A stretch of DNA of 60,000 nt from Membranipora membranacea (GCA_914767715.1 OU612069.1:5210001-5270000); one strand, 5' to 3'. Shown: positions 37,651 to 49,170, numbered from the stretch's first letter. Made by a program: numbers and translations. The notes: generated by a model from the letters alone, not told the origin.

Positions 37651-37989
37651 CAAATGTCAGTTCAGTTCAGTGAAACTATGAGAAACGCAAAGTTTTGTGG
37701 TTGTATAGGGAGTGTATTGCAGTTGAAAAATTGAAATTCTAAAGTTTAGCTAATCTAGGGTGACTCATAATATTTATTACCTATTTATTTGTTTAAAGAG
37801 GTTTTCTGGAAAGTTTACAGATAACAGAGTAGTTAAAAAGTAACTTGTTGACCTCTAACACACAACTTAATAAAAAAAAAGGGGTTATACACAAATAAAT
37901 GATGATGTTCTAGAAATAGGAAAGTAAGCTGTATATGGCATTATAGAAAAAGAATATTATATATATATTATCATAATTATTGTACTTGT

Positions 37990-38700
37990 AATGATTATTA
38001 ATAATGTATTCCTTAAAAGATAGTGGGTTGTCAGCCGTTTTGCATTTCAATCTGAAATTGTGCAGTAGATTTAAAAGAGCTATTTTGCCAAAATGTGTCC
38101 TGAAGGAAGGCTTTATTACTGAAAATTTACGTCTCAGGGAGTGTTGGCGTTTATTAAACTTTTGCACCAGGTGAATAATGCGCTTTGATGCTTTATTTGT
38201 GGCTACTTTCTTATGTGTAAATTTGTGAAATAGGTTATGTCTTCTACATTTTAGGGTGAGTAAGTTTTTAAGAGTGATCTACCAGTTGTGACACAGAACT
38301 TTTTAGGTGTAGATATTATGATTCTAATTTATTTATTCTGGTCTCTTTCAATTGTGTCGGATGTTTTTTGTGTGCCTTCTAGGTTGATAGATGAGCAGTA
38401 TTCTAAGATAGATCCAACAAGAAATTTGTAAGTCATGTATCATATTTTTTTCAGATTTGAAAGTAGGTATACTACTCTGTTCGCTTTAGTTGCCGTTTCA
38501 TTGACATTGATAAGGAAAGATAAATCAGTATCCAGGGTAACCCCCAGTTCATTGATAGAGAGTTTTGTCTCAATTTTTGAAGTTTGAAAACTATTCGGTA
38601 AAAGTTGTTAATGTTTCTTTTGGAAAATATGCAGAATTGTGTTTTTTCGATGTAGAGTCTCAATAAGTGGCTATGATACCAATCTGATGCTGTCTGTAGC
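37990..38700 (-). pseudogene. LINE reverse-transcriptase C-terminal fragment, minus strand
   Basis: Read on the minus strand, broken frames give LRLYIEKTQFCIFSKRN, then LGVTLDTDLSFLINVNETAT and ANRVVYLLSNLKK, then LVGSILEYCSSINL and finally RRKFSVIKPSFRTHFGK..FKEYI. This is the normal order from the post-palm segment to the 3' end of a LINE ORF2. Stops and frameshifts occur throughout. It belongs to a different family from the + strand fragments. Confidence 0.7.
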
Positions 38701-38827
38701 AGAGTATTGGAGTATTAGATGCCTGACTACATTTAGTGGGGACTGAGAGTAAAGAGATTGAAATAAAAAGCTTACTCTTAATATCAATTTTTAGCTTGGT
38801 ATATACCATATAGTTATATATATATTA

Positions 38828-38923
38828 AGCGCTCAAACGGTGGCGGGTTGCTGGTAGAGGCATTTCATTATCGTTATCGATAATGAAATGCCTCTACCAG
38901 CATCCCGCAACCATTTGTGCGCT
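38828..38923. mobile_element. Foldback element with 3-bp TTA duplication (96 bp)
   Basis: Two 46-bp arms (left starts AGCGCTCAAACGG, right ends CCATTTGTGCGCT) match at 42 of 46 positions around a 4-base ttat loop. TTA flanks both sides (38,825-38,827 and 38,924-38,926). A 3-bp TTA/TAA duplication is typical of PIF/Harbinger elements; TTAA with an asymmetric end is the alternative. It is too short to code. Confidence 0.75.
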
Positions 38924-38926
38924 TTA

Positions 38927-39902
38927 ACTAACCAGTATCGTGTTATTGTGCAGCACAAAAAAAGAGTACAATTGATGATGACATTTAATTCACACAATTT
39001 ATCATAAATTTATCATAACTTGGTTAATAATTGTATGACCCTGAAGCTATACACTACTTTTAGGTTTTATTGAGCCAAGGGGACAAATTTCCAATGTTCA
39101 GAGACTAGTTGGAAAATTTGGATATCAAAGTTATATTATTAATAGCATGATCAGCGGTATTCTACACAGAGCGAGAATGACATAAAGCTAACTGGTTAGT
39201 CAATGTCTACACAATAGTAATCAACTACTCTTGAACAAGATAATGGCAGTGGCATTAAACTACTGGGTGAAGAGCAGGATAAATTTGTATTCATCATAAT
39301 TTGTTTGGTTTTTTTGTTAGAGTTAGGCACTGGTGTTGGCATTATGCTCTGTAAGATTGACAGAAACACATCGCTAGGTTGTGTTTTTATTATTTCATAT
39401 TTCCGAGGATTTCATTTGCGATCACCTAGAAATTGCCTAACGTAAACTATGAAGCAACATCATCATGTATGTTGTTATATCAACCTCACAAAAACATTCA
39501 TAAAGATGATTCTATATTGACCAAAAAAAAACTCACATCTACTGCTTGTTCTAAATCTCATAACACTACAGGCAAAACGGATTGGATTCTATGAAATTGG
39601 AAAATAACCCACCCTTCCTACACATTAAGATGAACCTCAGAAGCATTTAAAACATTTTCACCAGGATTGTCAAAAATAGCTTCAATTCAACAGTTAGAAA
39701 CAGTTTATCTTGGAAATCAAAATCTCATCTGATTTATCAGCAATAGAGCATGATTTGGTCCTGTTTCACACTATCGAACAATAAATTGGGCATCAGCTCA
39801 ACCTGCAAGATCAAATTTGTAATACAGTGTGTAGGCACTCAGTTATACATAAAACATATTACAGCGTTATACAAACTCAATCATATATATATGAACTCTT
39901 AC
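38927..39902. other. Intron sequence of the LRR gene
   Basis: Part of the 10.9-kb intron between exon 39,903-40,128 and exon 28,886-29,017 on the minus strand. No further exon is recognised. Confidence 0.5.
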
Positions 39903-40128
39903 CTCTGTAGCTGATTTACATGTGGTATTCCGTAGAGATCGAGCTCTATCAGATGAGGAGCTACCTCACATAGATTGGGAGGGATATGACCTCTGATGAG
40001 CATATGTGTGATATGGAGACCTCGAGCTGTCAGTTCTGATAATGACAGTGATTTTAGTGTCACATCACTAATATCAGGTACTTCATCAATCTCAGGTTCT
40101 CCAGTATGCCGGTACCAGATCTTATACT
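39903..40128 (-). CDS. LRR gene exon 2 (75-residue segment entering the LRRs)
   Basis: Acceptor gtctag and donor CAG-AG|GTAAGAG bound 226 bases: phase 1 in, phase 2 out. It begins YKIWYRHTGEPEIDEV, then LKSLSLSELTARGLHITHML, and ends HLIELDLYGIPHVNQLQ, whose LxxLDL spacing starts the leucine-rich repeats. Phase 1 matches exon 1 (40,407-40,537) and phase 2 matches the LRR exons downstream, so four exons join in one frame. No domain other than LRR is recognised. Confidence 0.85.
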
Positions 40129-40406
40129 CTAGACAGCAAATAAAGAAAAAGAATAAAACAAAATGGACTTACTTAAGAGGGACTGACTGGTCGAGCCGAA
40201 GTTATCAATTACAAATATTTGGTCATGGGATCGGATACTTGATCCTCATAATACTAACCCTGTCCTCAACTTAGCACCCGTCCAATAGAAATCTCAAAAT
40301 CAAGAATATAGTCCAGTCAGATGAATTACACAACACTGCACTTAGGACTATAATTGTTTCTCATTAACAAATTTGCTTGTCATCAGTTTTGTGCTAAAAC
40401 TCCTAC

Positions 40407-40537
40407 CTTGGGTCTCATCAGCTCTTGTATGGGTGTCTCTTGAGATACTTAAACGAGCCCCGAGCCTAGGTTCTTCATCCCGTGGCCTGATCTTAGGGGG
40501 CTTACTTTTATTGTTTCCCATGATTATCCCTCGGCAC
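40407..40537 (-). CDS. LRR gene exon with start codon (N-myristoylation-type N-terminus)
   Basis: Bounded by an acceptor (gcttgtag, so a 5' noncoding exon probably lies upstream) and a donor (CCAAG|GTAGGA). The ATG at 40,519-40,521 is followed by GNNKSKPPKIRPRDEEPR, a glycine at position 2, serine/lysine at 6-7 and a basic stretch. This is the usual signal for N-terminal myristoylation plus electrostatic membrane binding. 38 codons plus one base remain, phase 1, matching exon 2. The frame is open upstream of the ATG through the acceptor, so an earlier start in a further exon cannot be excluded. Membrane-anchored intracellular LRR proteins, including some LRR-ROCO-like proteins, would fit, but only the N-terminus and four or more LRRs are visible. 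Confidence 0.75.
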
Positions 40538-40669
40538 CTACAAGCTAAACGAGGTATAATAAATAACACACTGATATATGTGTATGTATACTGATTTTTT
40601 ACTCTGTTGCCCAACCATGCATAATGAACATGAAGGGATCAGTTTGAGATGAAACACCAATGACTTCGA

Positions 40670-41284
40670 GACAATTGAGCATCTGTGACTAGAAATCAGA
40701 ATAAGAAAATATGGTATCATATCATATCATATCATATCATCGTATCATATCGCAATTTTCATTACCAATATTCATCTTATGTTGCAGTTGACCAAATTTG
40801 ATTTGATTATTACGCTAACTAACCTGCACCAAAATTTTCAATTGTCAAAATCTTAAAACAATAAAACAAGTTTACAATTACAATTAACACCGGCAATGCT
40901 TCCCTAACTCGCCGCAAACTTGGACGCCACCTCAGCCGCCCACTCTGTAGCCACCATTCTGGGGCCCACACTCAGTCGCCTACAAGACAATTGAGCATGT
41001 GCGACTAGAAATCAGAATAAGAAAATATCAATCAATCCAGTTGCAAAACCGTAATCCTATAGAAATTTTCATTACCAATATTCATCTTCTGTTGCAGATG
41101 ACCAAATTTCATTTGATTAATACGCTAATTAACCTGCACCACAATTTTTAATTGACAAAATCTAACAACAATATAACATGTTTGCAATTGACACCGGCAA
41201 TGCTTCCCTAACTCTCCCCAAACTGGGATGCCACCTCGGCCGCTCACTCTGTAGCCACCATTCTGGGGCCCACACTCAGTCGCC
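40670..41284. repeat. 316-bp tandem duplication with GC-richer core upstream of the LRR gene
   Basis: Copies 40,670-40,985 and 40,986-41,284 share 'acaattgagcat.tg.gacta', 'caccggcaatgcttccctaac' and 'tagccaccattctggggccca'. Copy 1 has a short (ATCAT)n run that copy 2 lacks. The GC-rich core (ccgcccactctgtagccacc) stands out from the AT-rich surroundings. It lies just 5' of the first known LRR exon, so it may hold the promoter and 5' noncoding exon; this is inference from position and composition. Confidence 0.7.
40714..40752. repeat. (ATCAT)n microsatellite
   Basis: About seven imperfect tandem copies of the pentamer atcat, in copy 1 of the duplicated upstream block only. Confidence 0.85.
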
Positions 41285-41339
41285 GCAAACGATTTATGAG
41301 GGCAAAATCCCCCTCTAAGGTTTTGAACTATAGACATTT

Positions 41340-42413
41340 TTCTGAGCTCTAATTTCAGACTCTATTCGGAGTTGTCCTGTTTGCAGTGTACAGCGTATCC
41401 CACAGGTCATAGGTATAGACATAGGAAAGAGGACTCAAAAAGCGCTTACTATAGAATAGAAACGATCAAATTCTGCCTGTTTTGCGGACAAATTTCTTGG
41501 AATTTTTCATGAATTTCGTCACTAAAATTGAGATTTATGAGCTTTTCAAGATTTTCGATTTTGGAATTGCTCCCCTGGCAAGTACACTCTGAAAAACATT
41601 CAGCACATAGCTAACCAGAGTAGGTTATTCACCCTGCAACTGGGCACTGCACATAAATACAAGTTGACACTGCAGGCAACACCAGCCACTAGCAGACTAT
41701 GACGTTTACTTTATTATGATACGTTAGTATGATGAGATAATTTGTAGCAAAGAGAAGTCAAGCGTGAATCCCCCTTCTACCCTGTCAGACCAGAAATAAT
41801 CTTCAGTCTGATAGCCAGCCATAGCTGCCACAAAACTCAGCAACAACACCTAGCAGCAACACTCAGCTGCTGAGATGTTCTCAGGCTGCATTTGAGGTAT
41901 ACATTTAGGCTCCCAAGACCTCTAAAACAAGTGTGATACATGGGTGGAACTTCAATCAACTCTGCTGAAAGAACCTTTGTTGACTTGGAATCATCTCAAA
42001 GTATCATCTCTAGTATTATTCAACCAGGCTGAAATAAACAGAAATCAAGTAATCAAACCTAGTCAACCTCACAGCCAACTGGAACTTAGATGAAGTACCA
42101 TCAAATTCCCTGCCTTTGAAGTTGCTCCCCCTGTCGAACAGGCAGTAGCATACCGTTAAAGTTTGAGCAACTCAAATGAAGGCATAATTAATCATTTGAT
42201 TACTTAGCGATTGGCTTGCTTAGAAGTAGCCAGGCTAGCTTGAAAATCCTGCAAGAAGAATTGCACGCAAATGCAAGCTAACACCAGAAACAAGCCACTA
42301 GCAGACCAAGAAAGAGTGACCTAGGGTGAAAAAACTTACAGCAAAAAAAAGTCAAACATGTGACAAATTAATTGTCTTTTCCCTCATGACTATGTTAACA
42401 TGAGTTGCTTTAC
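41340..42413. other. No supported gene
   Basis: AT-rich sequence. A short block with 'ccactagcagac' occurs here (41,685) and at 42,285. No exon is identified. Confidence 0.4.
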
Positions 42414-42542
42414 CTTGCTAATGTTCAGTAGAAAACTCTTTACATGATCTCTCTGTTTGACTGACTTATCTGTTATGGGGTTAAATTCCCAGTACGGTAG
42501 TAGACTGTCTACACTTCCTGATTCTCTAACTTGCTGAATTAT
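42414..42542 (-). CDS. Isolated exon of an unrecognised gene (43 codons, phase 0-0)
   Basis: Acceptor caatgcag and donor AGCAAG|GTAAAG bound a 129-base open frame. It begins IIQQVRESGSVDSLLPYWEF, then NPITDKSVKQRDHVKSFLLN and ends ISK. The amphipathic helix-like pattern faintly recalls helices of death-fold (CARD-like) domains, but this is not a family assignment. It lies on the same strand between the LRR gene and the right-hand gene; phases do not directly connect it to either. A decayed relative is at 45,086-45,170. Confidence 0.5.
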
Positions 42543-45085
42543 CTGCATTGAACCGAACAATACGATACGGATAATAATGTTTCATTTTCCCAGTGAGAGC
42601 TCAGGAAAAATAAAGGAACTCTGCTATATATTCTGGTAATTGATGGTTATTCCCTTGTGGTTCCAAAAATTATTTTCCATATATTTCGAAGGCTACAGTA
42701 ATGTTAACCGGTATGTAACAGGGGTGTATATGAATCACATAGCAGCCCGAGTTGTGAATGAGAAAAGTACATTCGTCTAATTCAGGATTCAGGATATTCT
42801 TGGCATTGAAACAATAAAACATTTTCATGCAACAATTTTGTTGCATTCCAAAAAGTCAAACAGTGTAATTCATTAATCATTTAATTATGTCTCCGTTTTC
42901 TAAAGGAATGAAACTTTATACTCCCATGACTAGGACTATCAGCATGAGATAAGCGAAGTATGTGATAGGCTGAGAGTGAAAACTCAATTGTCTAAAGCAA
43001 ACATGAGAACATGTCACTGCCTAATACTGCCTGCTATCTATAGTTGCTAGTCTACACTGGGATTTCAATACAAGAGAGTCTAGTGAATATACTCAACATA
43101 GTCTGAGCCCCCAGACTTGTCTGCCCTTGAGTGCTATAAGTTAATCAAGGGGAGCACTAAAACTGCAATATCTATTGATTTCTATTCATGCCACCTACTA
43201 TATTGCTCCAGGTATGAAAGTTTTCCAGTCAGACTCTGGGAAAAGTAGCCTTATGTTTGGGAAATACCCATGAGCAGAGATATTCACTGCCAAGTAGTGA
43301 AGAAAATGTCAGCAAGAATTTCTTTCATTTTGAATAAGGGCGGTCATTCATGACATTGACAACAGGTCATACAATGTGTATCATTGGACCCTAGGCTATA
43401 TGAAGTAAGATTAATGTAGAAGTAATGAGAGGAAAAATCCAAGCATATCCTGCAAAGTGCATAGACTATACTCAACACAGTCTCTTATTGATGAGAACTT
43501 CATGTAACAACGGCTCATACTGAATCCTGACTGCTAAACATGTACATACCAATTTACCAATGCCGACAAAATGTAAAGATTATATTTATGTCCTAATGGA
43601 CAATGGATTGACAACTTTCAATCTTGAGATAACAAGTGATAGCTTAGAAGTATTGCAACTGAAATTGTAAGGGCTAGGGTGAATGAACTCTTGCTAACAC
43701 AAATTAAGAATCCAAACCAAACAATCAAAGTGATCCTCAGTGGACAATGACATCCGTGAACAACTAACACATGAGGCGAAAGCAGCTCACGGAATAAAAC
43801 AATACTTAGGGCTGACTGCTTGCGCTGTCAAGCTAATGGTAAACATACCGTGGCCGCTTTGCAGTGGTAGGTCACTGGCGCTTCCTGGTTGTACAGTGGT
43901 TGATTAAAGAGGACTTAAAATTGAGATAGACAAATTTTTGCTCCCAAACAACAATCGATAGGGGCTTGATAAACCCCTTCCTCAAATTAATATAAAAAGT
44001 AAGCTATGCATATTTGGAAATATGCTATTAACTTTTAAATAGCTTGAAGATGTTTTGTAATTGGAAAAGCCGTACAACTCAAACAATAATAAATTGTTTA
44101 TATGAGTGTTTTTCACGAACAACATTCCAGTATCACAATGAACATGACAAATCAAAAGATAAGCTAAATTAAATTTATTGGTATGATGATTGTCGTGTTC
44201 ATAGAGAGTGGCACTTCAATTCTTAGCTCCACATGGTGCTGCTTTCTAATATTCAAGTATTGATGCGCTATGATCCCGTAAAAAGATACACCTTGAGACG
44301 TGATGTAAATCAGATTAGGCATGCCATTTAATATAAGTCTGAACAACAAATAGACCAGCAGTCTTTGAATATGATATGACAAAAAAAGGCTGCAGGCGAC
44401 CTATTTATTCCCTTCACTGACTAAAGCGCCAAATCTTAATAATTATGTATGAAACCGAGCCGCCTACGGAAGGGATAAACAGGTTCACAATTCACTCCAG
44501 TCTTCAGTTTATTTACATTTAACCCCTTAACAAATAACTTTGACATGCAAGGCATTGCGGGTTCTTTTGCACAATCAAACAGAAATGTGAAACAATACAC
44601 ATATTTGTAAATTGTTGACAGCTATGTACCAGCAAGCCTGAATACTATGGTGGTAGTCACCAAATTTGCTGTTGTGGTCATCTGTGGAGGAAACATACAG
44701 CCCTGTCCTCATGAACTGACTATCCATTAGGTAGTTTCACTTTCAATTCGTCTCAAAGTTTTATCCATACCACACAGATTAAGTTGGACAAAAAGATAAT
44801 GTGTCTCTCTACATACTAAATGTTTCTGCCAAATCTGTGAGTTTTATTGATATAAGATTTCGTCCCCTTTAAATGATTACTGAGAGCCAGTGCCAGTATT
44901 TGTTTATTAATAAAACAAGACAAATAAATGAATGTGCAGATGCTCTACTATACCTAGTTGTGACGGAGACAACCCAAGAAGTTTCCATTTGCTGCATCAA
45001 CTTTGAGCTTAGAGACTGACAATCACTTTATTTGTAATGACCTCTCATACCCCTTCTGCCCATGATCATTGGTTAACATGAGTGT
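42543..45085. other. No supported gene
   Basis: AT-rich with no confident exon. A weak minus-strand exon candidate at 44,954-45,015 (SLSSKLMQQMETSWVV) has splice-like ends but too little content. Confidence 0.4.
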
Positions 45086-45170
45086 CTTACCTCCTCTCAG
45101 TAGGATGTTCGTCTACATGATCTCTTTGTCCGTTGTTCTAGGAGTTGTATATCCTATTACCACTTGTGGC
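45086..45170 (-). pseudogene. Decayed relative of the exon at 42,414-42,542
   Basis: Shares the donor-side sequence (gtaagacactcatg against gtaaagcaactcatg) and the RDHV segment (agagatcatgtag). The aligned frame meets a stop upstream and the insert length differs. The surrounding 100 bases are also related, so it is an old local duplication. Confidence 0.45.
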
Positions 45171-46557
45171 CGTCTAATGGCTACAGTCTGTTTTTCTATT
45201 TCTCCATGTCTTTGTGTGGAACTTGATACCAAGGAATGAATGCCTGTCACACGGCACTGTCACACTTTCTAGGTGAAGTATTCCATCATATAGGCTGCAA
45301 CCTAATTGGTAATTATGCGCTCCGCTCAGCAGTACTGGCTATAGTGAAACCCTTAGTTTACTAGCGATCTATCGACCTAGAAGGTTACACTTGAAGAGAT
45401 TTGATGTTAGCATAAACACATGTGGGGCGTAGATGAATTGCATATTCCCCCTACTATCAGAACTAAGCATAAATAGACATTATTTTTTTACTACAGTACA
45501 ATAGGTAAAGCTATAGTTTATATTGAGAACAATTGAAAATATGATTTCTTTTGCCTCGAAATATTGTTCACCGGCTTTTTTAATATAATACTATATTTTA
45601 TCTACGATATTATCACCTTACAAGGGTAACACTACAATTCTGATTTATGAAAGAAACGAAATTTAAACTTTTATAATAAACATATATAATCATGACAATA
45701 CTATACTATCAATTTATGTCCATGTTATGAGTTTTGGAAGGAACAATACCCAATGTCCAAGGAATCTAAGTGGTCTTCACAGGGATTCGTTATACACCCC
45801 TGGCTAAAATAAGAAAGTAAGCAATGCAGGACTTGGAATCAACTATTCAATAGAACAAAAGACAGTAATAAGCCGTTGACAACGCAACAACACAAAATTT
45901 GATAACACAAGTTTCTATGCATGCTTTTCATTGTTTTCAAATTTCTAAAGCCACATACTATTCATGCGGATATGTACGCTGAACATAAATAGAACTATTT
46001 TATGCTTAGCCTGTTAGCATTTGATCAGATTTTGAAAGCAGGCAGGGCAATACATACTTTCCCACTATTGTCTTGTGATTTATGTGGCAGCCCTGCAGCC
46101 GCTTCAGTTTTCAAGCTAGCACAGCCTGGCCTTATAACATAAATTGCGTTTTTCAGATTCTGTGTTTTCATTGCCACGGGCTTCTTACATTCACTAAGGA
46201 GTCCGCGCTTAGGCCCAGCTGGCAACCCAAAGGAATTTAAATTTGTAGAATAAAAGTTAGTTACCTAGTGAAAGAGACTGAATGTTCGATTTAGAATAAC
46301 CTAGCTGCCCTACTGTGCCAATTTCGCCTCCACAAACGGTGGTTATTTCGTAAACACTTATCTTTGATGTGTTTGTTTGTCTAGTGAGCTCCACCTCTCA
46401 AAGTTTTTTTAAGAAACATGTGGTACAAGAACAGAAGTGAACCGCAGCCCTAGTAAAAAACGGCTTATAGTTCCTATATATTTCTCAAGTACAAATATGG
46501 ATCTGCGATTGGGGGAGATCAAATATTGTGGACAGAGTTGTGAATGAGAAAAGTACA
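45171..46557. other. No supported gene
   Basis: AT-rich. The minus-strand frame at 46,025-46,225 (GLLSECKKPVAMKTQNLKN) has somewhat protein-like composition but no splice evidence, homologous copy or family. Confidence 0.4.
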
Positions 46558-47332
46558 GTCAGGCTCACAAACTGCCTAAACCACACGGGCACCAATACTA
46601 TGCGCTACTCTCAGAACTCAGGCTAATCTCACAAACAGCCTAAACTACACTGACGCCCATAGCATACGCTTCTTTCAGAACTCAGGCTAATCTCACAAAC
46701 TGCCTAAACAACACTAAGCCCATAGCATCAGCTACTGTCAGAACTCAGGCTAATCTCACAAACAGCTTAAACTACACTGACACCCATAGCATATGCTACT
46801 GTAAGAAATCAGGCTAACCTCACACACTGCATTACCACACCGACCCCCATAGCATAAGCTCCTGTCAGAACCCAGGCTAATCTAACAAACTGCCAAAACT
46901 ACACTGAAGCCCATAGCATAGGCTACTGTTAGAACTCGGGCTAACCTCACACACTGCCTTAACCACAATGACACCCATATCATACCATCAGAAGAAGTCG
47001 GGCTCACAAACTGCCTAAACTACACTGACGCCCATAGCATAGGCTACTGTCAGGACTCAGTCTTATCTCACCGACAGCCGAACCTACACTGACACCTATA
47101 GCATACGCTACTGTCAGAACCCAGGCTAATCTCACAAAATGGATTAACCACACGGACACCCATATCATACCGTCAGAAGAAGTCGGGCTCACAAACTGCC
47201 TAAACTACGCTGTCACCCATAGCATAGGCTACTTTCAGAACTCGGGCTAACCTCACACACTGCCTAAACCACACTGACACCCATATCATACCGTCAGAAG
47301 AAGTCGGGCTCACAAACTGCCTAAACTACACT

Positions 47333-47710
47333 CAGTGGCGTATATTACCAATCACGGCCCCTAGATTTCTGTGAATGGCTGAATAGCTCAGTGTGTAGAG
47401 CGTCTGCCTAATAATCACTGTTAATCAGATTGTTGTGGGTTCGAATCCCATCAAGATCAGTTTTTTTCAAATGGGTGCTTTATAACTGGAGCATTTTTAC
47501 CGTAATCTTCTACTGCTATTGAGTTGTTTTCTGAAAGTACCCAACAGCTCAGTGAGCTATTGAAATACCTCTCTGCTTGCACTATTTTGCTACCGATATG
47601 CAAAAATTTCTGTGGTGGGAGGGCGCTTAAGTGTGGATCGGGCTGTGCCCGATCATTATGCTCATCTCTAAAAAGTCAGTGAAAGAATTTTTTTAGAATA
47701 TACGCCCCTG
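47333..47710 (+). mobile_element. Non-autonomous hAT element with tRNA-like core, copy 1
   Basis: The ends are CAGTGGCGTATATTA and its inverted partner ending GAATATACGCCCCTG. The 8-bp duplication actacact flanks it (47,325-47,332 and 47,711-47,718), lying in the satellite. CAGNGGCG ends and 8-bp duplications are hallmarks of hAT transposons. The body contains a tRNA-like sequence near the 5' end and a palindrome (gatcgggctgtgcccgatc). No ORF is present. It is about 80-85% similar to the copy at 55,606-56,008, which is inverted. Confidence 0.9.
47377..47459 (+). tRNA. tRNA-derived sequence inside the hAT element (not a functional tRNA)
   Basis: A D-arm-like box (tagctcagtgtgtagagcg), an anticodon region and a T-arm box (gtgggttcgaatcccat) are present, matching RNA polymerase III A and B box positions. 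Here a 10-base insertion disrupts the anticodon arm. The acceptor stem does not pair. It is best read as a tRNA pseudogene or internal pol III promoter. Confidence 0.6.
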
Positions 47711-48577
47711 ACTACACTGACGCCCATAGCATAAGTTACTGTCACAACTCAGGCTAATCTCACAAACTGCCTAAACTATACAGACACCAATATCATACTA
47801 CTGTCACAACCATATCATACTGTCAGAAGAAATCGGGCTTACAAACTGCCTAAACTACATTGACGCCCATATCATAGGCTACTGTCAGAACTCAGTCTTA
47901 TCTCACCGACAGCCTAAACTACACTGAAGCCCATACCATACGCTTCTGTCAGAACTCAGGCTAACCTCACGCACTGTCTAAACTACACGGACACCTATAT
48001 CATACCGTCAGAAGAAGTCGGGCTCACAAACTGCCTAAAATACATTGACGCCCATATCATAGGCTATTGTCAGAACTCAGTCTTATGTCACCAACAGCAT
48101 AAACTACACTGAAGCCCATACCATACGCTTCTGTCAGAACTCAGGCTAACCTCAAGCACTGCCTTAACCACACTGACACCTATATCATACCGTAAAAAGA
48201 AGTCGGGCTTACAAACTGCCTAAACTACACGGACACAAATATCCTACCGTCAGAAGAAGTCGGGCTCACAAACTGCCTAAACTACAATGAAGCCCATAGC
48301 ATGGTCAAGGTCGCTTGAACAGGCTGACTGACCAAAAACCAGCTCTCTCAGTTTTAAGTACTTTTATCTATCAAATCAGCTCAAATCATTTTACCTTCTA
48401 CACTCACTAGTGGATTAAATACCATGGAACACTCAGAGAACTTTCTTATCCATCAGTATTGTCTCAGTGAAGATACATTCCAGGTTGAAGTATCAAGGTG
48501 TTGCATATTCGACCCACTTGGGGCCGGATACCCGAGCAGAACAGACACAACTATTTTATTCATTTGGCTCATGTTTA

Positions 48578-48631
48578 TTTTGTATGGAGTTAACTTCTTC
48601 CGGTTGAGGAAGAAGGCAACTCCATACAAAA
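48578..48631. repeat. Inverted repeat with 24-bp arms
   Basis: The left arm ttttgtatggagttaacttc (plus ttcc) and the right arm ending aactccatacaaaa pair with two mismatches around a 6-base loop (ggttga). It is inside the 48,424-48,678 open frame, which is not supported as a gene. Confidence 0.85.
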
Positions 48632-48868
48632 AGTGTTTTGTTTACCTAATCAAATTTATCCACAACATTGTTCTTTAGAATTTTGTTACAAGCAGATGTT
48701 AGTTCGATTTACTAATGACTCATAGTTGAGATGCCTTTCGACATTAAAATAAGACTTTATTTTGATTAAATGGTGGAAATAAGTTCAAACAGTCATTGTA
48801 AAAAATAAACCATGCTCTAACATACCGTCAAAGTTTCCTGTGCAAAAGGTCAGAATAGGTCAACTCCA

Positions 48869-48952
48869 AAACAGTAAGTCGCAGTATGCTCCAAAATGGT
48901 AATACGCTCCAAAATAATAGTAATACGCTCCAAAATAGTAATATCAAAATAT
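48869..48952. repeat. Short degenerate tandem repeat around aatacgctccaaaat
   Basis: Four to five imperfect copies of a 14-22-base unit. No function is evident. Confidence 0.7.
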
Positions 48953-49170
48953 TGCAGAGTGATATGCTGCTGAGGGCTCTCCAAAAAGAACTGACCCGCC
49001 TTGATGTTCCCCCGGTTTTATATGCACAGGGGTTCACCACGGCGGGCGCGCATGGCCAAAAAACCGGAGATTGCATTTGCCCATCCTCTTGACAAAAGCG
49101 GAGATTTGATCCAGATTTTGTTTCTGATAAAAAGTCTTTAATTATCTATATCATTTAAATGTCAGCGCCT

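Larger units (their letters stand above)
46558..48302. repeat. 64-bp satellite array, left block
   Basis: More than 20 degenerate monomers of about 57-64 bp. The consensus runs 'ctcaggctaatctcacaaactgcctaaactacactgacgcccatagcataggctactgtcagaa'-like; key words are cacaaactgcctaaac, cactgac.cccata and gctactgtcagaa. A shorter variant contains accgtcagaagaagtcgggc. The array is interrupted by the hAT element at 47,333-47,710. Monomer types alternate, suggesting higher-order structure. Confidence 0.92.

Noticed and set aside
44954-45015. Minus-strand exon SLSSKLMQQMETSWVV
   Set aside because: Splice-like ends, but only 20 codons, with no phase partner.
46025-46225. Minus-strand frame GLLSECKKPVAMKTQNLKN
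   Set aside because: Composition is suggestive, but there is no splice context, homologous copy, or known motif.
47377-47459. Functional tRNA gene
   Set aside because: The acceptor stem does not pair, the anticodon arm is disrupted by an insertion, and the block lies in a repeated transposon. Kept only as a tRNA-like sequence.
46558-48302. CRISPR-like array
   Set aside because: Repeats are degenerate and contiguous with no unique spacers, in a eukaryotic context; this is a satellite.
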